NCBI GenBank assembly: GCA_030913385.1
Contig: CP133159.1
Location: 4,939,001-5,003,000, forward strand
DNA: 64,000 nucleotides
Direction of reading: 5' to 3'
Origin: Cytophagaceae bacterium ABcell3
Lineage (GTDB): Bacteria > Bacteroidota > Bacteroidia > Cytophagales > Cytophagaceae
Every line of letters starts with the position of its first letter. Position 1 is the stretch's first letter. Below, piece by piece: positions 1-8,326 of this stretch. The notes beneath the pieces are model-generated. The model searched no databases. It was not told where the DNA came from and saw only the letters and a list, made by a program, of their open reading frames with translations. A program made the position numbers and the translations under genes.

Positions 1-1129
1 TAGTACCGCCCACACTATATCCTTGAAGTTTGGACATTTGGGCAATTTCATAAACAATTCCCTGACCGGCCACAGCCGCATCGCCGTGAATAAGAATAGG
101 GAGAATTTTGTTATAGTCTTTTTGGTACAACCGATCTCCTTTGGCACGACAAAATCCCATCACCACAGGGTCAACCGCTTCAAGGTGCGATGGATTAGGC
201 GAAAGCTTTAGGTTAACCTTCTTTCCTGACTCTGTTTCTACTTCACTGGAATACCCCATGTGATATTTTACGTCTCCATCGCCCATGGTCAGGTCAGGCA
301 CAGCCGTACCTTCAAATTCGTTAAATATCTGCTCATAGGTTTTGCCCATGATATTGGCAAGGACATTTAAACGTCCCCTGTGCGCCATACCAATCACGAC
401 CTCCTCTACGCCAAGTTCAGCACCTTTATTGATAATGGCATCTAAAGCAGGTATGGTAGTCTCTCCACCTTCCAGTGAAAATCTCTTTTGACCTATATAT
501 TTTGTATGGAGGAAGTTTTCAAAAACAACTGCTTCGTTTAGTTTAGAAAGTATCCTTCTTTTTTGTTCTACAGGAGGGTTAAAGCTGAGGGAGTCCTTTT
601 CTACTTTGGTCTTGAACCACTCAAGGATATCTGGCTCGCGGATATAGGTGTATTCAAAACCTACTGTACCTTCGTAAATATATTTAAGGCTTTGAACGAT
701 CTTTTCCAGCGTAGCAGGCCCTATACCGATTTCCTCGCCAGCTTGAAAAGTGGTTTGCATATCGGCCTCGGAAAGTCCGAAATCGTGCAAATCCAGCAAA
801 GCTTTTCTGTCTCTTCTTTGCCTAACCGGGTTGGTCTTCGATTTTAAGTGGCCTCTGCTCCTGTAGGCATGAATCAGGTACCTAACCCTTACTTCTTTGG
901 AAGTATTATCATCAACAGGAGCTATTGCTTTAGCCCCATTGGCAACGACTGTACTTACGCCTTTACCGGAAGTTTTCCCGTTGCTAAGGTAGTTAGCCTG
1001 TGAAAATTCAAAGCCCTCAAAAAATTTCTGCCAGCTTATGTCTACCGACTGAGGATCAGTTTTATACGATTGGTAAAGCTCATCGATATAACTCACATGA
1101 GCGTTGGATACATAAGAATATTTGTCCAT
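1..1129 (-). CDS. sucA: 2-oxoglutarate dehydrogenase E1 component, N-terminal part (runs off the window)
   Basis: The minus strand is open from an ATG at 1129 to the window edge, about 376 codons. The protein is the thiamine-diphosphate E1 subunit of the 2-oxoglutarate dehydrogenase complex of the TCA cycle, cytosolic. It begins MDKYSYVSNAHVSYIDELY, which matches the short N-terminal segment thought to bind the E2 core. Further on it reads EEVVIGMAHRGRLNVLANI and LSPNPSHLEAVDPVVMG, both highly characteristic of OGDH E1 (the HRGRLN and PSHLE motifs). A full E1 is about 900 residues, so only the first 40% is here. The gene on its 5' side is on the same strand but about 100 bp away. An E2 gene (sucB) usually lies downstream, outside this window. 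The family call is firm. Confidence 0.95.
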   Translation of the reverse strand, partial: MDKYSYVSNAHVSYIDELYQSYKTDPQSVDISWQKFFEGFEFSQANYLSNGKTSGKGVSTVVANGAKAIAPVDDNTSKEVRVRYLIHAYRSRGHLKSKTNPVRQRRDRKALLDLHDFGLSEADMQTTFQAGEEIGIGPATLEKIVQSLKYIYEGTVGFEYTYIREPDILEWFKTKVEKDSLSFNPPVEQKRRILSKLNEAVVFENFLHTKYIGQKRFSLEGGETTIPALDAIINKGAELGVEEVVIGMAHRGRLNVLANIMGKTYEQIFNEFEGTAVPDLTMGDGDVKYHMGYSSEVETESGKKVNLKLSPNPSHLEAVDPVVMGFCRAKGDRLYQKDYNKILPILIHGDAAVAGQGIVYEIAQMSKLQGYSVGGT

Positions 1130-1226
1130 GCAGTTTCAGATATTTAACTATACAAAGTTACGATATCATTTTGATTAAAAAAATCGCATAACCGCATTAG
1201 CGAATATAATTGACAATCAACACTAT

Positions 1227-2438
1227 CTACAGCCCCGCATAGTCAGATAAATAACTAAATCCAGGGGTAAGTTTCCCATGATCAGCAATGGTACCACGTG
1301 CGATAGTCTGATCTTTGTCTTCACCTAGCAATAAAGGAAGTACATTATTTATCAATTGATTACCAAACTCTTTTGAGGCATCTCTGGGAAGTTCTCCTGG
1401 CAGGTTGTCAACCGCCATGACAGTTACATTATTATCATCAGAAAACGGTGCCTCCATCAAACCTGTCTCAGGGTTATAGTCATAGGCAGGCTCGAGAATC
1501 GAGCACGACTTAATTGTAGAAGGTATAGAACCATCAATATCGCAAGTTATATCGGCTATAACTTTAATACGAAAACCAGGATCCTTCATATCTTCCTTTG
1601 TAAACAAAACAGGCGCAGCGGGATCCCAATATGCACCTGCAATTAACATATCTGTTTTATCTAAAAACTTCTTGAAAGAGGACTGGTAGTTTTGAGGGTG
1701 TTGATGAAAGTCTTTACGGTCAAAAGGTTTACCGTCCTTTTTTTCATAGTAATCAGCCGAACTCAACTGAACGTAAACGGCTTCGTCAAACTCTTTTTCA
1801 AGATATTCTTGAACCGAAACTTTACGAATGTTCAGAGCGCTCAACACTTCCTCCGATCCTTTGGAAACTCTGCCAGAACCAGTCAAAATAATTTTTATAG
1901 GTGGCAGTTTTATTTTTTCCATTTCTTCATAAAGCTCTGCCAACTCGCCACATTGAAAAGCCCTGTCAAGATCAAAAAGTTGAAACCTTTTGCCATAAAG
2001 TAAAAAAGCGTTGTACGCACCAACTATTCCGGCAAAACGCCCAAAAGCAATAATCCTATTGCCACCTTTCTCAGTAAGGCATTCATAATCTATGAGCCTA
2101 ATATCTTGCTGCAAAACAGTTTGTAGAAGCTTTTGGTTTTGAGGCTGCTTTTTTAACGTATGAGAAAAGAACAAATACGTTTTCCCTGGAATAAGCAAAT
2201 GCATAGGTACTTCTTTAACCCCTAAAAGAATATCACAGTCAGACAGATCTTCCTTCAGAGGAATACCTTCACTAGTATATTCTCTATTGTGTACGCACCT
2301 AATATCGCTAGGCTGTACAAACACCTGTACATTTGGCCACTTATCCATTACCTCCCTACATTGATGAGGCAAAAGAGGAACGCGTTTATCAGGAGGCGTT
2401 TTGCCTTCTCTCAATACACCTATTTTTACTTCTTTCAT
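1227..2438 (-). CDS. AlaDH/PNT-family oxidoreductase, probable saccharopine dehydrogenase (lysine-forming type)
   Basis: This is a 403-residue cytosolic NAD(P)-dependent enzyme. The N-terminus (KIGVLREGKTPPDKRVPLLP) is the alanine dehydrogenase/transhydrogenase N-terminal domain. A Rossmann-type part follows (KIILTGSGRVSKGSEEVL, about residue 190), and the C-terminal half has ADITCDIDGSIPST and TVMAVDNLPGELPRDAS. That combination is typical of the LYS1-like saccharopine dehydrogenases of Bacteroidota rather than true alanine dehydrogenases. The substrate is inferred from family resemblance only. I chose the ATG at 2438; an in-frame TTG 15 bases upstream gives a less typical N-terminus. It is separated by about 100 bp from sucA on the same strand, and may or may not be co-transcribed with it. 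Confidence 0.8.
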   Translation of the reverse strand: MKEVKIGVLREGKTPPDKRVPLLPHQCREVMDKWPNVQVFVQPSDIRCVHNREYTSEGIPLKEDLSDCDILLGVKEVPMHLLIPGKTYLFFSHTLKKQPQNQKLLQTVLQQDIRLIDYECLTEKGGNRIIAFGRFAGIVGAYNAFLLYGKRFQLFDLDRAFQCGELAELYEEMEKIKLPPIKIILTGSGRVSKGSEEVLSALNIRKVSVQEYLEKEFDEAVYVQLSSADYYEKKDGKPFDRKDFHQHPQNYQSSFKKFLDKTDMLIAGAYWDPAAPVLFTKEDMKDPGFRIKVIADITCDIDGSIPSTIKSCSILEPAYDYNPETGLMEAPFSDDNNVTVMAVDNLPGELPRDASKEFGNQLINNVLPLLLGEDKDQTIARGTIADHGKLTPGFSYLSDYAGL

Positions 2439-2530
2439 TTTGTTAAACGTCAAAACATTTCACCTCCAAGTTCAAGGCATTTTCCTTTCCGTCTCTTCAA
2501 AACTAAAACATTTTACCTAAGAAAAACTAA

Positions 2531-2602
2531 TTTAACCTGGGTTATGCATTAGATTTCGTTATAAGGGGCAAAAGAAAGTTCTCATGCATATTTCAGGTTA
2601 AA
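2531..2602. repeat. AACCTGAA-ended inverted-repeat element, 72-bp copy
   Basis: The stretch starts TTTAACCTGGGTTATGCATT and ends with the near reverse complement (CATGCATATTTCAGGTTAAA), so nearly the whole piece is an imperfect palindrome. The same termini recur at 10025-10188, 40635-40754, 41248-41340 and 60846-60917. It looks like a minimal non-autonomous element; no ORF is present. Confidence 0.6.
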
Positions 2603-2670
2603 CTCAGAATATACATGAGAAGTTTTAGGATAAAACAAATATCTCATGCCAACCCAATTAAATAAACTTT

Positions 2671-2704
2671 TAGCACCTGCTGAAAAGTTCTCAAGTGCTC
2701 AGCT
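2671..2704. repeat. remnant end of the GGGCCTGCTGAAAAA-type element
   Basis: TAGCACCTGCTGAAAAG followed by TCTCAAGTGCTCAG resembles the left end of the complete element at 38990-39230 (TAGGGCCTGCTGAAAAAG followed by TCACAAGTGTGCAAG). Only one end is recognisable. The rest of the surrounding 2603-2809 gap shows no gene. Confidence 0.4.
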
Positions 2705-2809
2705 TATATGATCGCCGACCTATACTATTGCCCATTATATTTTCAACAATAGATCGTCATTAAAAAAGGACATCTAAATGTATATTAATACTCAAATAAA
2801 ATAACAGGG

Positions 2810-3174
2810 TTACCCATTTAGATATCTTATGCTTTATCAGCTTACATAGACTCGTTTAGTTACTTTTGCCTCGCCGGCAAGGCCTTACTTTTTTTCTTAG
2901 ACAAAAAAAGTAAGCAAAAAAGTCAAGGCCCTGAAATTTGCTAAACTTTATAACCATTACGCTATTCCGATAGCTATCGGAATGAAACTCACCCTCCTTG
3001 CGTCGGGCTCAAACAGCAAATTTTTTGGCCGCTCCATGGTTATAAAGTTCTTAACGCAATTTCATCAATGGCCGCCTTATTTTCTAACAATGGCACATAC
3101 CGCCATTTAAGGAAGGCCGTAAAGCATTTTATTGTACTAAAAACTTATTACTTCCTAAAGACTTAAATGGGTAA
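2810..3174. mobile_element. 365-bp MITE-like element, copy 1
   Basis: This non-coding element is bounded by 11-bp terminal inverted repeats TTACCCATTTA/TAAATGGGTAA. A second copy lies at 35920-36288 with the same internal order and only scattered differences. Inside are an 11-bp-arm hairpin (TTACTTTTTTT/AAAAAAAGTAA), a perfect 20-bp palindrome (ATTCCGATAGCTATCGGAAT) and a long-range inverted repeat AACTTTATAACCAT/ATGGTTATAAAGTT. No transposase is present, so movement would need a transposase from elsewhere. Confidence 0.75.
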
Positions 3175-3191
3175 TTCTATATTAAGCAACC

Positions 3192-3743
3192 CTAACTATT
3201 GGAAATGCTGCCTTGAATTTTAAGAAACAAAACCATGTCAAATACAGCGTGGGCAGTCATTACCGATATAAGCCCAACATGCTCAAAAAGGTAGCCGAAC
3301 CCAGCTATTATAAAGACCATTACGCTACCATAAATTGTTATACGTGGGTTTCTAGGGTTAAGGTAGCCATGCAGAAGCACGAACAAAATTGAGGTAAGCC
3401 ATACACCCAAAAAAGGCTGAATACCTGCACGAAAAAAAATTTCTTCGCCAATCCCTGCGCATAAAGAAATAAATAGAATTGCGGGAAGGTTTAAGCCTAG
3501 CTTCGAAATCATATTATAATAAAACGTCCGCTCTTTCTGAAAAAACTTTCGAGTAATAATAAACAGGGCGATACCGGCAGAAATGAGCCCTGCGGTCAAA
3601 CCAACAAGCAACTGTAGTTCGATACTCCACCCATCCAACAAAACATCTACAAAACGATTATCTTGCAAAAACTCTATAATTAAAATGCCCCCAACTCCAA
3701 AAAAAAGCAAGGTACCTAAACCCAGAATCAATATTCTCTTCAT
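3192..3743 (-). CDS. CPBP-family intramembrane metalloprotease
   Basis: The product is 183 residues, with about five hydrophobic membrane segments. The CPBP (Rce1/Abi-type) motifs are visible in order: GEEIFFRAGIQ (the EExxxR motif) near residue 98, FVLLHG with a histidine near residue 124, and TAHAVFD near residue 161. These place metal-binding Glu and His residues within the membrane. Bacterial family members act in peptide or protein maturation, or in self-immunity. The substrate here is unknown, and no bacteriocin-like gene is adjacent. Start: ATG at 3743 (MKRILILG); the in-frame TTG at 3761 is less likely. It is divergent from the SDR gene 90 bp away. The MITE-like copy ends only 18 bp past its stop codon. 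Confidence 0.85.
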   Translation of the reverse strand: MKRILILGLGTLLFFGVGGILIIEFLQDNRFVDVLLDGWSIELQLLVGLTAGLISAGIALFIITRKFFQKERTFYYNMISKLGLNLPAILFISLCAGIGEEIFFRAGIQPFLGVWLTSILFVLLHGYLNPRNPRITIYGSVMVFIIAGFGYLFEHVGLISVMTAHAVFDMVLFLKIQGSISNS

Positions 3744-3833
3744 AAAAAGGAAATTTATCAAAAGAAAGCCTTATTATTCACTTTAACAAACCTTTTAATA
3801 TCCAGTTAAACTATCTCACAGGCATCAACACAA

Positions 3834-5273
3834 ATGAAAGTTCTACTAACAGGAGCCAATGGATATATAGGCAAGCATCTTTTGCCAATGCTTATAAAAG
3901 AAGGCCATGAAGTAATTTGTTGCGTAAGAAATAAAAAAAGGGCTCAATACCTCCTAAAATATCCTAATGTTACGCTATTTGAAGTAGATTTTCTCAAGCC
4001 AGTAGACATCAAAAAAGCGCCAAAAAATTTTGATGTAGCATTTTATCTTATACACTCTTTAGCCGCCTCAGTACATGGCTTTGAAGAGATGGAAAAACAA
4101 TCGGCCCGGCATTTCTTACAACACTGTGAATTAGCATCTGCCAAACAGATTATTTTTTTGACAGGTATAGTAAATGAAAAAAACCTCTCCCCGCACTTAA
4201 GGTCAAGAAAGAATGTAGAAAGGGTCTTAAAGAATTCACCAATTCCCCTTACGGTATTAAGAGCTGCCATTATTGTTGGATCGGGCAGTGCCTCTTTTGA
4301 GATAATCCGGGACTTGGTAGAAAAATTACCGCTAATGATTGCGCCGGCATGGCTGAATACAAGGTGCCAGCCTATAGCACTGGAAGATGTCATTGGGTAT
4401 TTAAATGGAGTGATGCTAAACCCCGCCTGCTTGAATGAAACATTCGACATCGGAGGGACAGACATATTGACATATAAAGAAATGTTGCTGGAGTACGCCA
4501 AGGTGAGAAAGCTTAAAAGGTATATTTTCACCATACCCCTTATGACACCAAGACTGTCTTCTTACTGGCTGTATTTCATAACCTCTGTAAACTATAGAAT
4601 AGCTGTAAATTTAGTAGAAAGCATGCAGGTAGAAGTAGTATGCAAAGACAATAGGTTGGGAGAAATGCTGGACACAAAACCTATTTCTTATGAACAATCT
4701 ATCAGAAATACATTTAAGAGAATAGAGCCCAACATGATCGTTTCTAGCTGGCGCGATTCGTTTATAAGCAGCTCAGCACAAGACCGGCTAATGGACTTTG
4801 TACATGTACCAGAAAATGGTGTGCTAAAAGAAAAAAGAACAGTGGAAATAGACCGCCGTGACAAAGAGCGGGTATTGAACAACATTTGGTCTATAGGAGG
4901 GAAAAGGGGATGGTACTATGCCAATTCGTTATGGAAAATAAGAGGCATTATAGATAAACTGTTTGGTGGAACAGGTTTAAAAAGAGGCCGCACACACCCT
5001 AATGACATCCAAAATGGTGATGCGTTAGACTTTTGGAGGGTAATACTGGCAGACAAACAATCTGCCAGGTTGCTGCTGTTTGCTGAAATGAAGCTACCAG
5101 GTGAGGCTTGGCTAGAATTTAAAATTGAAGAGCAAAACGCAAGACTGTACTTAAAGCAAACCGCCACCTTTAGACCTTATGGGTTAAAAGGGCGGATTTA
5201 TTGGTACATGTTATTCCCTGCCCATTTATTTATATTTACCAACATGGCTAAAAACCTGGTTAAATATAAATAG
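3834..5273 (+). CDS. SDR-family NAD(P)-binding protein with DUF2867 C-terminal domain
   Basis: The product is 479 residues and probably cytosolic. It opens with a Rossmann dinucleotide-binding motif (VLLTGANGYIGKHL, residues 3-16) of the atypical NmrA/UDP-sugar-epimerase-like SDR class. Residues 1-270 form the NAD(P)-binding part (VTLFEVDFLKP, FYLIHS, IIFLTGIVNE, TVLRAAIIVG). Residues from about 330 match DUF2867: GGKRGWYYANSLWKIRG, then DALDFWRV and a C-terminal GLKGRIYWYMLFPAHLFIF. The reaction catalysed is not known for this family. It stands alone on the plus strand between two minus-strand genes. The architecture and length are normal for Bacteroidota members. Confidence 0.85.
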   Translation: MKVLLTGANGYIGKHLLPMLIKEGHEVICCVRNKKRAQYLLKYPNVTLFEVDFLKPVDIKKAPKNFDVAFYLIHSLAASVHGFEEMEKQSARHFLQHCELASAKQIIFLTGIVNEKNLSPHLRSRKNVERVLKNSPIPLTVLRAAIIVGSGSASFEIIRDLVEKLPLMIAPAWLNTRCQPIALEDVIGYLNGVMLNPACLNETFDIGGTDILTYKEMLLEYAKVRKLKRYIFTIPLMTPRLSSYWLYFITSVNYRIAVNLVESMQVEVVCKDNRLGEMLDTKPISYEQSIRNTFKRIEPNMIVSSWRDSFISSSAQDRLMDFVHVPENGVLKEKRTVEIDRRDKERVLNNIWSIGGKRGWYYANSLWKIRGIIDKLFGGTGLKRGRTHPNDIQNGDALDFWRVILADKQSARLLLFAEMKLPGEAWLEFKIEEQNARLYLKQTATFRPYGLKGRIYWYMLFPAHLFIFTNMAKNLVKYK

Positions 5274-5327
5274 AGAAAAAAGCTCAACGTTTAGACCTAG
5301 GAACCATCTAAGGCCAAATAGAAACAA

Positions 5328-5819
5328 TTATTTAATAGCGTTTTCAGGTTTCTCCAGAAAATCAATTACGGCTTTACTTCCAGCCCACAACCCTTCCGCA
5401 TATTGCCCGACTTGAAAATGAGGGACCATAAGGCTATCTACAATATTCTTGGCTATAACATCATCAAGTACTTGCTCTGCGCCATAACCTGTAGATATGC
5501 GTGCTTCGTGGTTGGCCTTACTAAATGCGATAATCACTCCATTGTCTTTTCCCGCTTTGCCTATTGCATTTTCCTGGCCAAAATTGACGCTATACATCAA
5601 CATGTTTTCATTATCACCATAATCTTCCACTGTTACCAACACCACTTCGTTTGATGTTTTACCTTCGTGTGCTTTTAACAATTCGTCAAACCTATCTACT
5701 TCCGATGGCTCAAGGACATTTTCATAGTCAAACACGAAAGAGTCCAAGGCTTTCTTATTAGGGGCACTGCAACTAAAATAAAATAAAAAAATAAAGGGTG
5801 CTAAAATCTTATTATTCAT
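5328..5819 (-). CDS. TPM-domain lipoprotein
   Basis: The product is 163 residues. The N-terminus MNNKILAPFIFLFYFSC is a lipoprotein signal ending in a lipobox cysteine at residue 17. The rest is one TPM (Psb32/YgcG-type) domain: DYENVLEPSEVDRFDELL, then EVVLVTVEDYG, NGVIIAFSKANHEARISTGYGAE and the C-terminal DSLMVPHFQVGQYAEGLWAG. TPM domains are extracytoplasmic, and some act as acid phosphatases or in protein-complex maintenance; the role here is unknown. The frame stays open upstream to 5975, overlapping the macrodomain gene, but the lipoprotein signal decides for the ATG at 5819. It is on the same strand as the macrodomain gene, with about 140 bp between them. Confidence 0.8.
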   Translation of the reverse strand: MNNKILAPFIFLFYFSCSAPNKKALDSFVFDYENVLEPSEVDRFDELLKAHEGKTSNEVVLVTVEDYGDNENMLMYSVNFGQENAIGKAGKDNGVIIAFSKANHEARISTGYGAEQVLDDVIAKNIVDSLMVPHFQVGQYAEGLWAGSKAVIDFLEKPENAIK

Positions 5820-5959
5820 ATAAAACAGGTCTTTTATCATATTGTAAATTATAAAGATAGGACAAAAAGCCGTAAACACCTCAAGCAGAGGTGCCATTGG
5901 GGATTGCAATTTTAAGCAAGTATAAAACTTATTTAAGGTTAAGTCCGCATTCATCCAAT

Positions 5960-6475
5960 CTATTTTTTCAAGCAATTAGTTATATGCTGAAAGTTTTCTT
6001 CATCAAAACATACAAAGAGTACCTTTTCGATATCAGAAGACTGTAGATAACCAGTTACTTCCTCCACTGCTATTTGGGCAGCCTCATGCTTAGGGTAACG
6101 ATACACCCCTGTACTGATGTTTGGGAAAGCCACAGTTTTACACCCATTTTCTTCCGCAAGGCGTAAAGAGTTGACATAACACTTTCTAAGCTTTTCTGGC
6201 TCTCCTTTAGAACCTCCATTCCAAACTGGACCTACTGTATGAACAACATATTTGGCAGGTAATTTACCTGCTGTAGTTATAACAGCCTCTCCAGTATCAC
6301 ACCCGCCCTGCCGTGCTACTATCTTCCTACATTCTTCTAATATTTCAGGTCCTCCTGCCCTATGTATAGCCCCATCTACTCCACCTCCACCCATTAAAGA
6401 AGAGTTTGCTGCATTGACAATAGCGTCCACAGGTATTTTGGTAATATCTCCTTTTATAACTTCTATTTTTTCCAT
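5960..6475 (-). CDS. macrodomain protein, probable O-acetyl-ADP-ribose deacetylase (YmdB-like)
   Basis: At 171 residues the product is a single stand-alone macrodomain. The ADP-ribose-binding motifs are clear: [26 protein letters not shown] (split over residues 17-42, with the catalytic Asn/Asp region) and [14 protein letters not shown] near residue 115. Proteins of this subgroup hydrolyse O-acetyl-ADP-ribose or remove mono-ADP-ribose from proteins, in the cytosol. The start is ATG at 6475. The small hypothetical gene at 6484 lies just 8 bp upstream, so the two are probably co-transcribed. Family confidence is high; the precise substrate is inferred. Confidence 0.9.
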   Translation of the reverse strand: MEKIEVIKGDITKIPVDAIVNAANSSLMGGGGVDGAIHRAGGPEILEECRKIVARQGGCDTGEAVITTAGKLPAKYVVHTVGPVWNGGSKGEPEKLRKCYVNSLRLAEENGCKTVAFPNISTGVYRYPKHEAAQIAVEEVTGYLQSSDIEKVLFVCFDEENFQHITNCLKK

Positions 6476-6483
6476 ATACTAGT

Positions 6484-6897
6484 TTACTTTTCATCAAGAG
6501 GAAGCCCATAGGGGCTCTCACTACTAAGACCTTTACTATAAGAACACCGGTTTACATAATCCATAACCAGGAAAACCTGAGCATTAACCAAAACCTTTAC
6601 ATGGCTTGCTTGTTCATCCCATTCGACAGAAAACTGACTTGCCTTTACTTCAGGTAAGAAAGTAAATTCATTTGAGAAACTTTTTGTGATGGGTGGCGCA
6701 ACTCCTTGTTTAAAATAGATGGAAGGGTCTTCTACTTCACTTACAGGTTGTTTTACAGAACATATAAAACCAGGAAAGTCCACTTCCATGGCATCAGGCA
6801 ATGTCAAGTATGCCCAAATAGCGTGATCATCTTCGTCTATAACTACACTACGTTTGCTTTCTTCATCATATGTAGTTATAAAAATCTTTTCTTTCAT
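6484..6897 (-). CDS. hypothetical protein, upstream partner of the macrodomain gene
   Basis: I do not recognise this 137-residue protein. It is soluble and acidic, without a signal peptide or membrane segment. It begins MKEKIFITTYDEESKRSVVIDEDDH and contains alternating beta-strand-like stretches (AIWAYLTLP, PGFICSV, ASHVKVLVNAQVFLVMD). It ends 8 bp before the macrodomain gene on the same strand, which suggests an operon. Start: ATG at 6897. Confidence 0.65.
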   Translation of the reverse strand: MKEKIFITTYDEESKRSVVIDEDDHAIWAYLTLPDAMEVDFPGFICSVKQPVSEVEDPSIYFKQGVAPPITKSFSNEFTFLPEVKASQFSVEWDEQASHVKVLVNAQVFLVMDYVNRCSYSKGLSSESPYGLPLDEK

Positions 6898-6969
6898 AAA
6901 AGCAATTTAGCCTTTCTAGCTGAAAGATAAAAACATATTACATGTACCAACATTTATTATCCGTTTTGC

Positions 6970-6981
6970 TGATATATATCA
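6970..6981. promoter_or_regulatory. FNR/DNR-type box upstream of the cytochrome c peroxidase gene
   Basis: TGATATATATCA is a perfect palindrome that fits the core of the Crp/Fnr-family half-sites (TGAT-N4-ATCA). It lies 83 bp before the start codon and about 30 bp before a TAnnTTTG promoter element, which puts its centre near -41.5 of the inferred start site. That is the classic class-II activator position. The regulator gene is not in the window. Confidence 0.55.
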
Positions 6982-7004
6982 TAAGATAAGGTGAAAACTT
7001 ATCG

Positions 7005-7012
7005 TACTTTTG
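7005..7012 (+). promoter_or_regulatory. -7 promoter element (TAnnTTTG) of the peroxidase gene
   Basis: TACTTTTG matches the Bacteroidota -7 consensus TAnnTTTG. It lies 52 bp before the ATG. No strong -33 TTG precedes it at 19 bp, which would fit an activator-dependent promoter served by the box at 6970. Confidence 0.5.
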
Positions 7013-7063
7013 ACGTATACACAAGCTGAATACACCAACATTTATTCTCGAATAATATAAAAG

Positions 7064-8137
7064 ATGAAAAAGACCGCTTTATCATTGATGCTTCTGACAT
7101 TTCTCATAGCAGGATGTGGGGATTCAGAAGAAAAAATTGCACAGCAAGAGGCGCTTAAAAAACAACAAGAGGCTGAAAAATTAGAAGCTGAAATAGGAGA
7201 ACAGGCGAGAAACTTCTTTAAGCCACTGCCGAAAGTAGCCGAAAGTCCAGACAATAAGCTAACAGAAGAAAAAGTCCATCTCGGAAAAGTGTTATATTTC
7301 GACAAAAGGCTTTCGAAAAATAATGATATAAGTTGCAACTCTTGCCATGACCTAACAACTTTTGGGGTAGACAACCTTTCAGTTTCCCCAGGACATAAAG
7401 GCCAGACAGGAGACAGAAACTCCCCGACTGTACTTAACGCAGCCTTCCACACCAGCCAATTTTGGGACGGAAGGGCAGAAACTATAGAAGAACAAGCGGG
7501 AATGCCTATTCTAAATCCTGTAGAAATGGCCATTCCTGATGAAGCTTACCTAGAAAACAAACTTTCTAAAATTGAACTATATCAGAATTTGTTTGCCAAA
7601 GCTTTTCCTGACGAGGAGCAACCTTTAACATACAGAAACATCGAAAATGCGATAGGAGCTTTCGAAAGAACCCTTGTTACCCCTTCCAGGTTTGACGAAT
7701 ATTTAGAAGGTGATGTGGAAGCATTGACTTTTGAGGAGAAGCAAGGCCTGAAAGTATATATGGAATCCGGTTGTACTTCCTGCCACTCTGGGGCATTGCT
7801 CGGAGGAAACATGCTTCAAAAATTTGGCCTGTTCGGGGATTACTGGACTTTGACCAACAGCAAAAACATAGACAAAGGCCGCTACTTGGTTACCAATAAT
7901 GAAGCAGATAAATTCATGTTTAAAGTTCCTTCTTTAAGAAACTGCGAAAAAACAGCCCCATATTTCCACGATGGAAGCGTAGAGAGTTTGGGTGATGCTA
8001 TCAAAATCATGGCCCAACTAAACCTAAACAAAGAACTAAGTGACGATGATGTAGCCAAAATTGAACTGTTTATTGCTACATTGACCAGTGAATTACCCGA
8101 AGAGGTTACTCAAGAGCCAATAGAGCTAAAAGAATAA
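7064..8137 (+). CDS. di-haem cytochrome c peroxidase (CcpA/MauG family)
   Basis: The product is 357 residues and reduces hydrogen peroxide with electrons from small cytochromes, in the periplasm. The N-terminus is a lipoprotein signal (MKKTALSLMLLTFLIAGC, cysteine at 18), so it is probably membrane-anchored. A charged, Glu/Lys-rich linker covers residues 20-50. Two CxxCH haem sites follow: CNSCH near residue 91 and CTSCH near residue 237. Between and after them are the usual family motifs: NSPTVLNAAFHTSQFWDGRA, NPVEMA, and FKVPSLRNCEKTAPYFHDGS. The length is normal. The hmp-nsrR pair follows after a terminator, and the shared FNR-type box suggests joint control with hmp by low oxygen or nitric oxide. 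Confidence 0.93.
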   Translation: MKKTALSLMLLTFLIAGCGDSEEKIAQQEALKKQQEAEKLEAEIGEQARNFFKPLPKVAESPDNKLTEEKVHLGKVLYFDKRLSKNNDISCNSCHDLTTFGVDNLSVSPGHKGQTGDRNSPTVLNAAFHTSQFWDGRAETIEEQAGMPILNPVEMAIPDEAYLENKLSKIELYQNLFAKAFPDEEQPLTYRNIENAIGAFERTLVTPSRFDEYLEGDVEALTFEEKQGLKVYMESGCTSCHSGALLGGNMLQKFGLFGDYWTLTNSKNIDKGRYLVTNNEADKFMFKVPSLRNCEKTAPYFHDGSVESLGDAIKIMAQLNLNKELSDDDVAKIELFIATLTSELPEEVTQEPIELKE

Positions 8138-8159
8138 ATCCACTATTTCAAATCATACC

Positions 8160-8195
8160 AAAGCCCTGAAGCGATATGTTTCAGGGCTTTTTTTA
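8160..8195 (+). terminator. rho-independent terminator of the peroxidase gene
   Basis: AAAGCCCTGAA and TTCAGGGCTTT form an 11-bp stem with a 9-base loop. A run of T follows, 23 bp after the stop codon. Confidence 0.9.
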
Positions 8196-8276
8196 TGCCT
8201 TTTGGGGTAAAAAATCAAGGAGCAGCAAGCCCAAAAGCTGTGCAAGTTTCTATAGTACACCATCTTGCATGAAAAA

Positions 8277-8290
8277 ATGATATACATCAT
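8277..8290. promoter_or_regulatory. FNR/DNR-type box upstream of hmp
   Basis: ATGATATACATCAT has 5-bp inverted arms around 4 bases and differs from the box at 6970 by little in the core (TGAT-N4-ATCA). It lies 84 bp before the hmp ATG, almost exactly the distance seen at the peroxidase gene. Confidence 0.5.
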
Positions 8291-8326
8291 CTAAAAAAAC
8301 ACCCTATATCATTTTCGAAAAATTTA

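Noticed and set aside
2807-3180. MITE-like element considered as a protein-coding or CRISPR-like repeat
   Set aside because: No frame stays open across both copies in a consistent way, and there is no spacer-repeat periodicity. Terminal inverted repeats and palindromes explain it better.
4043-4534. 163-codon minus-strand ORF opposite the SDR gene
   Set aside because: The plus-strand frame has the Rossmann and DUF2867 motifs over the same bases, so the ORF is a shadow.
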